Positions 42,651 to 49,592 of a stretch of DNA of 64,000 bases are shown one piece after another (position 1 is the first letter of the stretch; every line of letters begins with the position of its first letter). The position numbers and the translations under genes were made by a program. This DNA comes from Halopseudomonas litoralis (lineage in GTDB: Bacteria > Pseudomonadota > Gammaproteobacteria > Pseudomonadales > Pseudomonadaceae): contig NZ_LT629748.1 in assembly GCF_900105005.1 (NCBI RefSeq), positions 1,550,001 to 1,614,000 of the forward strand, given 5' to 3'. The notes beneath the pieces are model-generated. The model ran no database searches, was not told the DNA's origin, and was given only the letters and a program-made list of their open reading frames with translations.

Positions 42651-43439
42651 ATGGCAGACCCGAGCGCGAAACACTGGTATCCGACCGCCGCGTATCTCTA
42701 CGTGCTACACCTCGATGGTCTCGCCTTGGCCTGGGAATACCTGCGACGCCATCCCGACTACCGACGCGATTGGCTGCGCCGTCGCCGCCGGCCAAAGGCC
42801 GCCGAGCGCTGGGGCTTGCGCGTGTTGGAAGATCCCGGCCTGGATGCACGCAACGCGCACCCGGCTTGGTTTCCCGATCACGATAGCGTGGTGCAGCTTT
42901 ATCCAGATGCTGACCCGCCGCCGGATGCCCTGGTCTTCGAGTTTTGGCGTATTCCTGGCGACAAGCGCCTGATCCATGATGGTAAGCGCTTGGTGCTGGT
43001 CACGCAGTGGCCAGGCTACTGTGTGCGGCTGGCCTTCGCGCCGGGCTTGGACGATGGAATGGCCTACGTCTACGCCATCCGTGCCTGCATCACGACTAAT
43101 CCGCGTTATCAGATGCTCGTTGCGGAGTTGAACAAGCTGGCCATCGGTGCCGTGCTTGCAGCAGCCAAGCCGCGACCATCTCCGGCGTCACTGCTGGAGT
43201 TACACACCTTGCAGGCGCTTGACGCCACTCTGGCGGGGGCGTCACTGCGCGGGGTGGCCGAAGGACTGTTCGGCGCTGATGCGGTGATTGCGGGCTGGTA
43301 CACCGACGGTGGCCTGCGCTCGAGGGTGCGCCGCTTAGTGCGACGTGGTAACGCGCTGATGGGCGGCGGCTATCGCCGTCTGGCACAGATCGAATCCCCT
43401 GGGGAGGGTCGTTCTGTACTCCCTGCAAAACGACCCTGA
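42651..43439 (+). CDS. DUF6499-DUF2285 transfer regulator (FseA-like)
   Basis: This 262-residue protein has an N-terminal DUF6499-type part (WYPTAAYLYVLHLDGLALAWEYLRRHPDYRRDW) and a C-terminal DUF2285 domain (GKRLVLVTQWPGYCVRLAF...LLELHTLQALDATLAGASLRGVAEGLFG..GWYTDGGLRSRVRRLVRRG). In ICEMlSymR7A the same two domains are joined by programmed frameshifting into FseA, the activator of excisionase expression. Here both lie in one frame. It precedes the excisionase-like gene, supporting the same role. The RBS aggaggtga is very strong. Confidence 0.85.
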   Translation: MADPSAKHWYPTAAYLYVLHLDGLALAWEYLRRHPDYRRDWLRRRRRPKAAERWGLRVLEDPGLDARNAHPAWFPDHDSVVQLYPDADPPPDALVFEFWRIPGDKRLIHDGKRLVLVTQWPGYCVRLAFAPGLDDGMAYVYAIRACITTNPRYQMLVAELNKLAIGAVLAAAKPRPSPASLLELHTLQALDATLAGASLRGVAEGLFGADAVIAGWYTDGGLRSRVRRLVRRGNALMGGGYRRLAQIESPGEGRSVLPAKRP

Positions 43440-43460
43440 GCAGAACGCATCACTTTCTTG

Positions 43461-43517
43461 AGACTACCTCCATCCGGTCGCGCTGTGTGGCCGGGCTTTC
43501 CTGACCGATGGAGGTCT
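43461..43517 (+). promoter_or_regulatory. RBS-sequestering stem upstream of the excisionase-like gene
   Basis: AGAC-CCTCCATC-GGTC on the left (within 43461-43479, with a two-base and a one-base bulge) pairs with GACC-GATGGAGG-TCT (43503-43517). The right arm includes the GGAGG (43510-43514) that serves ATG 43523. About 15 base pairs close a 23-base loop, so translation is likely to be off unless the stem is opened. Confidence 0.65.
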
Positions 43518-43522
43518 ATCTC

Positions 43523-43807
43523 ATGCGACCCGCACCTGTTCGACCCGCTACCGCTGCCGTCACCACGACCGCCCAACCTCAACGCTACCTGACCAACGAC
43601 GAAGCCGCCGACTACCTGCGCCTGTCGCCCCGCACGCTGGAGAAGCAGCGCGTGATCGGCGGCGGGCCGAAGTTCCGCAAGTTCGGTCGCCGCGTCATGT
43701 ACGCCGTGGCCGACCTCAATGCCTGGGCCGATGCGCGCAGCTATGAAGCGACGTCAGATCCCGAATACGCCGAGCGTCACGCGGGTGATTACCGTGACGG
43801 CCGCTGA
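43523..43807 (+). CDS. AlpA/excisionase-like HTH protein (RdfS-type)
   Basis: The ~94-residue protein has a central HTH_17-like domain: YLTNDEAADYLRLSPRTLEKQRVIGGGPKFRKFGRRVMYAVADLNAWADAR. Such MerR-like winged helix proteins act as recombination directionality factors. It lies directly after the FseA-like regulator and leads the repA-parA-traF-relaxase operon, matching rdfS context in ICEs. ATG 43523 with RBS GGAGG is preferred over an in-frame ATG at 43508. Confidence 0.82.
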   Translation: MRPAPVRPATAAVTTTAQPQRYLTNDEAADYLRLSPRTLEKQRVIGGGPKFRKFGRRVMYAVADLNAWADARSYEATSDPEYAERHAGDYRDGR

Positions 43808-43833
43808 TCGGCGACGCGCCGGTAGCCATCACC

Positions 43834-44679
43834 ATGTCCAGCCCACCAGGGCAAGCCTTGCCGTCACGGGAACAGCTCGACCTGTTCCGGGCGCTGCCGG
43901 GCGACATGGCACCGCGCGACGTCCAGGACTTGATGGCCTATCCGTTCTTCTCGCTGGCGAAGTCGCGGCGCATTGCGCCGATCGACTTTCGCAGCGGCAA
44001 TATCACTATCCGAGTGGAGGGCACGGCCAACCACGGCATTGCCACGATCTGGGATGCCGACATCCTGATCTGGGCCGCCAGCCAGATTGTGGAGGCCAAC
44101 GACGCCGGCTTGACCACCTCGCGTCTGATGCGGGCCACGCCTTACGAGATTTTGCGTTTTATCGGACGCGGCACTGGCTCGCGCGACTATCAGCGTCTCA
44201 AGGCCGCACTGGATCGGCTGCAATCGACCACGGTGGCCACGTCCATCCGCGAGACCACGGGGCGGCGGCTGCATCGCTTCTCGTGGATCAACGAATGGAA
44301 GGAATTGGCCGACGCCAGCGGCACGCCGCTGGGCATCGAACTGATCCTACCGGATTGGTTTTACGCGGGCGTGCTCGACGCCGCCCTGGTGCTGACCATC
44401 GACCCGGCGTATTTCCGGTTGACCGGTGGTATCGAACGCTGGCTGTACCGTCTGGTGCGCAAGCATGGCGGCAAGCAGGAGCACGGCTGGCAGTTCGACT
44501 TCCGGCACCTACACCGCAAATCGGGCAGCAGCAGCCGCTTCTCGGACTTCGCCTACGACTTGCGCGCTCTGGTGGACAAGCAATCCTTGCCCGGGTACGA
44601 GTTGGGCATCGTGTGCATTCCCAAGGATCGCATCGAATTGCTGACGTTCCGACCCGTGCCGCTCACGGCACGGGGATAA
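43834..44679 (+). CDS. repA: Replication initiator protein A (RPA family)
   Basis: The 281 residues match the RPA (PF10134-like) initiators of ICEs: DVQDLMAYPFFSLAKSRRIAPIDFRSGNITIRVEGTANHGIATIWDADILIWAASQIVEA; TPYEILRFIGRGTGSRDYQRLKAALDRLQSTTVATSIRE; ERWLYRLVRKHGG. It probably binds the iterons directly downstream (44704-44767) and supports autonomous replication of the excised circle. Confidence 0.9.
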   Translation: MSSPPGQALPSREQLDLFRALPGDMAPRDVQDLMAYPFFSLAKSRRIAPIDFRSGNITIRVEGTANHGIATIWDADILIWAASQIVEANDAGLTTSRLMRATPYEILRFIGRGTGSRDYQRLKAALDRLQSTTVATSIRETTGRRLHRFSWINEWKELADASGTPLGIELILPDWFYAGVLDAALVLTIDPAYFRLTGGIERWLYRLVRKHGGKQEHGWQFDFRHLHRKSGSSSRFSDFAYDLRALVDKQSLPGYELGIVCIPKDRIELLTFRPVPLTARG

Positions 44680-44703
44680 CTGCGGGACAAGCTGTGAATA
44701 GTG

Positions 44704-44767
44704 TCGTGCTATCAGGAGTAAGGGGTGTCGTGCTATCGGGAGTACGGCTATCGTGCTATCAGGAGTA
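44704..44767 (+). repeat. Three 17-bp iterons downstream of repA
   Basis: TCGTGCTATCRGGAGTA occurs at 44704-44720, 44728-44744 and 44751-44767, with start-to-start distances of 24 and 23 bp. The only difference is A/G at one position. Spacing of about two helical turns and the position next to repA are typical of iteron origins. Confidence 0.88.
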
Positions 44768-44980
44768 CGAAGTCGCCGCAAAGCCAATAACGGCGCGGGT
44801 TTGCACATCCCCTAACATTACTAACTTAACTACTCTAACTTTTAGTAGAGCAGCGCCATTGCGGTGGATAACTGCCAAAAGGCAAAAAACACCGCACTTC
44901 CGACGGCAAAAGCAGCCCCAAAACCAACCCCGTTCGGCAAGGCAAAAACAGGTCAGCTTTCCAGATTGGAGGGCTACGCC
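44768..44980. other. A+T-rich segment next to iterons, candidate unwinding element, and parA leader
   Basis: Bases 44811-44848 are clearly A+T rich compared with the flanks and contain CTAAC three times (44812, 44821, 44835). Combined with the iterons this suggests oriV. The remainder leads to parA, whose RBS TTGGAGGG is at about 44966-44973. Confidence 0.6.
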
Positions 44981-45619
44981 ATGATCATTGCCTTACTCAA
45001 CCAGAAAGGCGGCGTGGGCAAGACTACGCTTGCCACGCACATCGCCGGTGAACTGGCGTTCAGAGGCCAGCAGGTCATCTTGCTGGATGCCGACCCCCAG
45101 GGTTCATCTCTGGACTGGACACAACGGCGTAGCCAGCAAGGCTTGCCAAGGCTGTTCAGCGCTGTAGGTCTGGCAAGGGAAACCCTGCATCAGGAAGCTC
45201 CAGAACTCGCCAGGCGGGCCGATCACGTCGTGATTGATGGGCCGCCCCGAATCGCCGCTTTGGCACGCTCCGCGCTGCTGGCAGCCGATTGCGTGCTGAT
45301 ACCGGTGCAGCCCAGCCCCTACGACCTGTGGGCTAGCGCCGAGATGGTGGCGCTGATCCGCGAGGCGCAGGTGTTCCGGCCCCAGCTTGCCGCTGCCTTC
45401 GTCATCAATCGCCGCGTTAGCACCACGGTGATCGGACGTGAAGCGCGCCAGGCGCTGGCCGATCAGCCACTATCGGCGCTGCGCGCCGAGGTTCGTCAAC
45501 GCATCGTCTTCGCCGACAGTGTGGCGGCTGGTCGGCTTGCACGCGAGTTGGCACCCGATAGCGCCGCCGCACGTGAAATCAGCGCATTGGTGGACGAGCT
45601 ATTGCGGTGGTCGCCATGA
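44981..45619 (+). CDS. parA: ParA-family ATPase
   Basis: The 212 residues have Walker A QKGGVGKTT (8-16), LLDADPQGSSLDW, and PVQPSPYDLWASAEM. It belongs to the short ParA type (no N-terminal HTH) used for plasmid partition. Start ATG 44981 is set by the RBS; an open extension upstream runs through the A+T-rich segment. It overlaps the RHH gene by four bases, giving a ParA/ParG-like pair. Confidence 0.92.
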   Translation: MIIALLNQKGGVGKTTLATHIAGELAFRGQQVILLDADPQGSSLDWTQRRSQQGLPRLFSAVGLARETLHQEAPELARRADHVVIDGPPRIAALARSALLAADCVLIPVQPSPYDLWASAEMVALIREAQVFRPQLAAAFVINRRVSTTVIGREARQALADQPLSALRAEVRQRIVFADSVAAGRLARELAPDSAAAREISALVDELLRWSP

Positions 45620-45891
45620 GCAGCGACAGCAACACATCGAACGGCAAGCGCACGGGCAAGCGCATCACCATCGGTGCGCGCCCGCCCACGCATCCACACG
45701 CCGAGGCGTGGATTCGCCAGGGCGACATCGCCGACCTCCAGAAAGGCGACCTCTACACGGCCCGCCTGACCATCGACATCACACCCGCCTTGCGGGCGCG
45801 CATCAAGGTCTCGGCCTTCACGCAAGGCGTGACTGTGGCCGACTTGCTGCGCGTACTGCTGGAGCGCGAGTTCCCGGAGAAGCCCCAATGA
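45616..45891 (+). CDS. Ribbon-helix-helix protein, possible ParG-like partition partner
   Basis: This 91-residue basic protein has a disordered N-terminus and a C-terminal RHH: TARLTIDITPALRARIKVSAFTQGVTVADLLRVLLEREFP. The position directly after parA (ATGA overlap) suggests the centromere-binding partner of ParA. It could instead regulate the transfer operon. Confidence 0.7.
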   Translation: MSSDSNTSNGKRTGKRITIGARPPTHPHAEAWIRQGDIADLQKGDLYTARLTIDITPALRARIKVSAFTQGVTVADLLRVLLEREFPEKPQ

Positions 45892-46421
45892 TTGCACAAC
45901 CTTCAGCGACAACAGACGCGCTACCGCCTTCGTTGCACACCTTCGCCGCCCATGCTGGCAACGCGCCATTGACCCGCGTATCGCTGGCTACCATCGAGCC
46001 GCGATTCAATCTTTACCTGCGCTTTGGTGAACCTACGCGCACGGTTCAACTCGACCGCTGGCGACGCTGCGCGGTGTTCCTGCCGCGCACGATCTTCTGC
46101 CGCATCCGCTGGCAGGCCAGCGTCTACGGAACGATCCGTTGGCAGCTCATGGTGATGCAGGCTTGCACACCGCTGGACGCGGTGCAGCGCATCCCTGGCG
46201 TGCAGCCCGGCGCGCGTCTGCTGCTGCACGCCGAGGGCGAACAGAAGGTGCGCGCCGTGTTGGAACGGATCGACGGCATCGAGGCGCTGGGCATTGCCGT
46301 CATCGACGTGTCGCCCGCGTACTGGCACACGCTGGGCAACCGGCTTGCGGCAGGACTGGTGCTGCCCGATTACACCGCCGAGCGGCATGCTGCCTGGCTG
46401 TCCGGGAGGGCGCTGTCATGA
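45888..46421 (+). CDS. DUF2840 family protein
   Basis: The 177 residues match DUF2840 of ICE transfer operons: PLTRVSLATIEPRFNLYLRFGEPTRTVQLDRWRRCAVFLPRTIFCRIRWQASVYGTIRWQLMVMQA; VQRIPGVQPGARLLLHAEGEQKVRAVLERIDGIEALGIAVIDVSPAYWHTLGNRL. Function unknown. It is placed between parA and traF in this and related ICEs, with ATGA overlaps on both sides. Confidence 0.9.
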   Translation: MIAQPSATTDALPPSLHTFAAHAGNAPLTRVSLATIEPRFNLYLRFGEPTRTVQLDRWRRCAVFLPRTIFCRIRWQASVYGTIRWQLMVMQACTPLDAVQRIPGVQPGARLLLHAEGEQKVRAVLERIDGIEALGIAVIDVSPAYWHTLGNRLAAGLVLPDYTAERHAAWLSGRALS

Positions 46422-47017
46422 CCGTTCAATCCACCGTTGCCAGCACCACTGGCGGCGTGCCGCGTCTTCGCTCACGCCTTCGCGCTCGCCTTGTGCTGGC
46501 GGGCTTGTCCGCCTGCGGCCTCGCGGCGCTGGCTTGGGCGTCCTTTGTGTCGCCGCTACCGCGCCTGATCTATAACCCGTCCGACAGCGTGGCGGTCGGC
46601 TGGTATCGCGTCGAACCGCTTTCACACCAGGCCAACTCGCTGCAGCCTCCTTTGTCGGTGGGCAGCATCGTCATGACCCATCTGCCGGCTAATGCCACCA
46701 CATTGGCCGCCCAGCGCGGTTACCTGCCCGCGCATATTCCGCTGCTCAAACGGGTGGGCGCGGTCGCGCCGCAACATGTCTGCATCATCGCCGGTCAGGT
46801 GCGCATCGACGGCGTGCCTTCGGCTGCCGTGCTGCCTGCTGATAGGCTGGGCCGACCGCTGCCATTTTGGCAGCATTGCCGACCGTTAGCCGAGGGCGAA
46901 CTGTTCCTGTTGAGTGTGACCAATTCGGCGTCCTTCGACAGCCGCTATTTCGGCCCGGTCAGCGCGTTCGCCGTGATCGGCGTAGCGCATCCGGTATGGT
47001 TGGAGAATCGTCCATGA
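46418..47017 (+). CDS. traF: TraF-type S26 signal peptidase
   Basis: The 199 residues have an N-terminal membrane anchor (LVLAGLSACGLAALAWASF, about 25-43). S26 motifs are NPSDSVAVGWYR with nucleophile Ser57 and LLKRVGAV with Lys111. TraF of conjugative systems matures and cyclises the TrbC pilin in RP4. It lies immediately upstream of the relaxase region. Confidence 0.92.
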   Translation: MTVQSTVASTTGGVPRLRSRLRARLVLAGLSACGLAALAWASFVSPLPRLIYNPSDSVAVGWYRVEPLSHQANSLQPPLSVGSIVMTHLPANATTLAAQRGYLPAHIPLLKRVGAVAPQHVCIIAGQVRIDGVPSAAVLPADRLGRPLPFWQHCRPLAEGELFLLSVTNSASFDSRYFGPVSAFAVIGVAHPVWLENRP

Positions 47018-47457
47018 TGGCGGCCAATTCGTTGCACGTTGCTGTGCATCTCATCGTGTCATCGGGTGCGTCGTCCAAGTGGCTGCTGTCGTGTTGTCGT
47101 GCATGCCGTGCGGGTGCATTCACACCACACTTTGCGCAGCCATCCAATGTGCAGACGTCTTGCCTCGATCGTGTCCAGCCTTTGGCTGTGGACGCGTTCG
47201 CCGGCAGGCTGGCTGCCAGCAGCACAGCGCCGCCGGGCCGCCGATGCCAGGAGCGACAGCGAGGGGCAAAGGCGGAGGGCAAGATAAAAGGTCGCGGCAC
47301 TACGTTGCGCGAAAAGTCTGTCTGCACGTGGGGGAGGCGCGGCACGCACCTGATAGCGGCACCGTGCCGCGTGGTTAGCCAATACCTTGTCGGCATTGAG
47401 TTAAGCGCGTGCTTTTCCCGTTTGGCTACGCTGGGCTTGGATGGAGACGCGATATGA
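47014..47457 (+). CDS. Doubtful 147-aa ORF between traF and the relaxase; region may contain oriT
   Basis: The frame fills the gap exactly, with ATGA overlaps to traF at its start and to the relaxase gene at its end, which favours a gene. The protein (MMAANSLHVAVHLIVSSG...), with many Cys and Arg and low-complexity Ala/Arg, resembles no family and reads like translated non-coding DNA. The sequence contains the dyad GCGGCAC-c-GTGCCGC (47356-47370), 84 bases before the relaxase start. Both uses could coexist. Confidence 0.35.
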   Translation: MMAANSLHVAVHLIVSSGASSKWLLSCCRACRAGAFTPHFAQPSNVQTSCLDRVQPLAVDAFAGRLAASSTAPPGRRCQERQRGAKAEGKIKGRGTTLREKSVCTWGRRGTHLIAAPCRVVSQYLVGIELSACFSRLATLGLDGDAI

Positions 47458-49400
47458 GTCGCAACGACGATGACCGTTTCCGCCTCCGTCCGGGTGCGCC
47501 CAAGCAGCGCGGCGATGCCTTCATCAATCAGGTGCTTCGCCAAACGAGCAAGGCAGGCGCAAAAGTCGCCAAAGCAGGCAACCGCCCTGGTGCTCGACTG
47601 GGACGCGGCCACGTTGCGGCGCGCTTTACCGGCACGACACTGACTGCGGGTTCCCGGCGCGTCACCATCAAGACCCGGCTGGTCAATATCGCCAAGGCAG
47701 GTGCACGTTCGACCGCCACGCACTTACGTTATATTGAGCGTGAAGGTGTGGGGCACGACGGCGAACCGGGTAAAGCCTACGACCCCATGACCGATGATGC
47801 TGATTTGTCTGCCTTTGAGGAACGGGGCCGGGAGGATCGGCATCAATTCCGCTTCATCGTCTCGCCCGAGGATGCCGACCAGCTCGATGACCTGCGCACT
47901 TACACTCGTCATTTCATGGACCGCATGGAAGCTGACCTGGGCAGCCGGTTGGAGTGGGTGGCCGTCGATCACTGGAACACCGACAACCCGCATACGCATA
48001 TCGTCCTTCGTGGAAGGGATGACAGCGGTAAAGACCTGATCATTTCTCGCGATTACATCAGCCAGGGTATGCGTGAACGGGCGTCGGAACTGGCAACAGA
48101 ATGGCTGGGGCCACGTACTGAACTGGAGATCCAGCGCAGCATGGCCCGCGAAGTCGATCAGGAACGATGGACGGGGCTGGATCGCACCTTGCAGCGCGAG
48201 GCTGTGGAAGGATTGGTGCGCACCGAACGGTTGGAGAGAGAACCCCGACTGAAACGCCAGCGCCTGCTACTGGTAGGTCGCCTGCAACGATTGCAGCGTA
48301 TGGAGCTGGCCAGCGAATTGCAGACCGGAGTATGGACTGTCCATGCTGATGCTGAGTCCACCTTGCGAACGATGGGCGAGCGCGGCGACATCATCCGTAC
48401 CATGCAGCGAGCCATGACCGGCAAACAGCGTGACCTGAGCGTGTTCCAGCCCGGCGAGGATGGCCGTTCCATCATTGGCCGCGTGGCCGGTAAAGGATTG
48501 GCCGACGAACTCTACGACAAGGGCTATCTGATCGTGGATGGCACCGATGGCAAGGCGCACTATGTCGCGCTGCCGCCGCACACGGAACTGGAGCAGTACC
48601 CGACGGGCGCAGTGGTGGAAATCAAGGGCTCAAGCGCTCCACGAATCGCAGACAAGACCATCACCGCAATGGCCGTCGATGGCATCTACCGAACCGACCA
48701 TCATCTGGCCGTTGCCAAGGCTCAACCGCACCCCGAACGTGATCCGAGCGAGGTGGTTAAAGCCCATGTGCGACGGCTCGAAGCCCTGCGCCGCGCTGGC
48801 CTGGTGGAAAGACAGGTTGAGGGCGTCTGGCTGGTGCCGCAAGACCTGCCCGAGCGAGGCCGTCAGTACGATGCGCAGCGCCTGGGCGGCGTCGCGGTGG
48901 AATTGAAGTCGCATTTGCCGATAGAGCGGCAGGCTCGCGTGATGGGCGCTACCTGGCTGGATCAGCAGTTGATCGGCGGCGGCAAGGGATTGGGGGATCT
49001 GGGTTTTGGCAGTGAGGTCAAGGATGCGTTGCAACAGCGCGGCGACTTCTTGGCCGAACAAGGGTTGGCCGAGAAGCGCGGGCAACGGATCATCCTGACG
49101 CGCAATCTATTGGCGACGCTGCGCAACCGCGAACTGGCACGCTCCGCACAGGATATTGCCGCCGATACAGGCCTGGAACATCGACCGGTAGCTGACGGGC
49201 AGCGCGTGGCTGGCACCTACCGGCGTTCGGTCGTGCTCGCCAGTGGGCGCTACGCGATGCTTGATGACGGCATGGGGTTCAGTCTGGTGCCCTGGAAGCC
49301 GGTGATTGAGCAGCGGCTGGGGCAGCAGCTTGCTGCCACCATGCGCGGTGGGGGGGTGTCGTGGGAGATTGGGAGGCAGCGGGGGCCGTCGATAGGCTAG
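47454..49400 (+). CDS. VirD2-type relaxase with DUF3363 C-terminal domain
   Basis: The 648-residue ICE relaxase has an N-terminal nuclease part with VNIAKAGARSTATHLRYIERE (possible catalytic Tyr93) and FRFIVSPEDADQLDDL. The metal-binding histidines are in VDHWNTDNPHTHIVLRG (His173, 180, 182). A DUF3363 domain follows, ending EIGRQRGPSIG, the family's natural end. It nicks oriT and pilots the strand to the recipient. It is the last backbone gene before the metal cargo. Confidence 0.93.
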   Translation: MSRNDDDRFRLRPGAPKQRGDAFINQVLRQTSKAGAKVAKAGNRPGARLGRGHVAARFTGTTLTAGSRRVTIKTRLVNIAKAGARSTATHLRYIEREGVGHDGEPGKAYDPMTDDADLSAFEERGREDRHQFRFIVSPEDADQLDDLRTYTRHFMDRMEADLGSRLEWVAVDHWNTDNPHTHIVLRGRDDSGKDLIISRDYISQGMRERASELATEWLGPRTELEIQRSMAREVDQERWTGLDRTLQREAVEGLVRTERLEREPRLKRQRLLLVGRLQRLQRMELASELQTGVWTVHADAESTLRTMGERGDIIRTMQRAMTGKQRDLSVFQPGEDGRSIIGRVAGKGLADELYDKGYLIVDGTDGKAHYVALPPHTELEQYPTGAVVEIKGSSAPRIADKTITAMAVDGIYRTDHHLAVAKAQPHPERDPSEVVKAHVRRLEALRRAGLVERQVEGVWLVPQDLPERGRQYDAQRLGGVAVELKSHLPIERQARVMGATWLDQQLIGGGKGLGDLGFGSEVKDALQQRGDFLAEQGLAEKRGQRIILTRNLLATLRNRELARSAQDIAADTGLEHRPVADGQRVAGTYRRSVVLASGRYAMLDDGMGFSLVPWKPVIEQRLGQQLAATMRGGGVSWEIGRQRGPSIG

Positions 49401-49592
49401 CCAGTTTGGCACCGGTGCTGGGTGACGATATGGTGGCTATTGGCGGCAGGACCAGTCGGCTCGCGAGTAAGCTTGATACGATACCCTTGCATCTGGTTAG
49501 TGCCTTTGCAGCCAATGCAGGACTGGTGTCGGCCCAAGGCTCAGCGAGGCTACGCAAGCCCGCACCTGACTCGGGTTCCCATCGTTGTAAGG

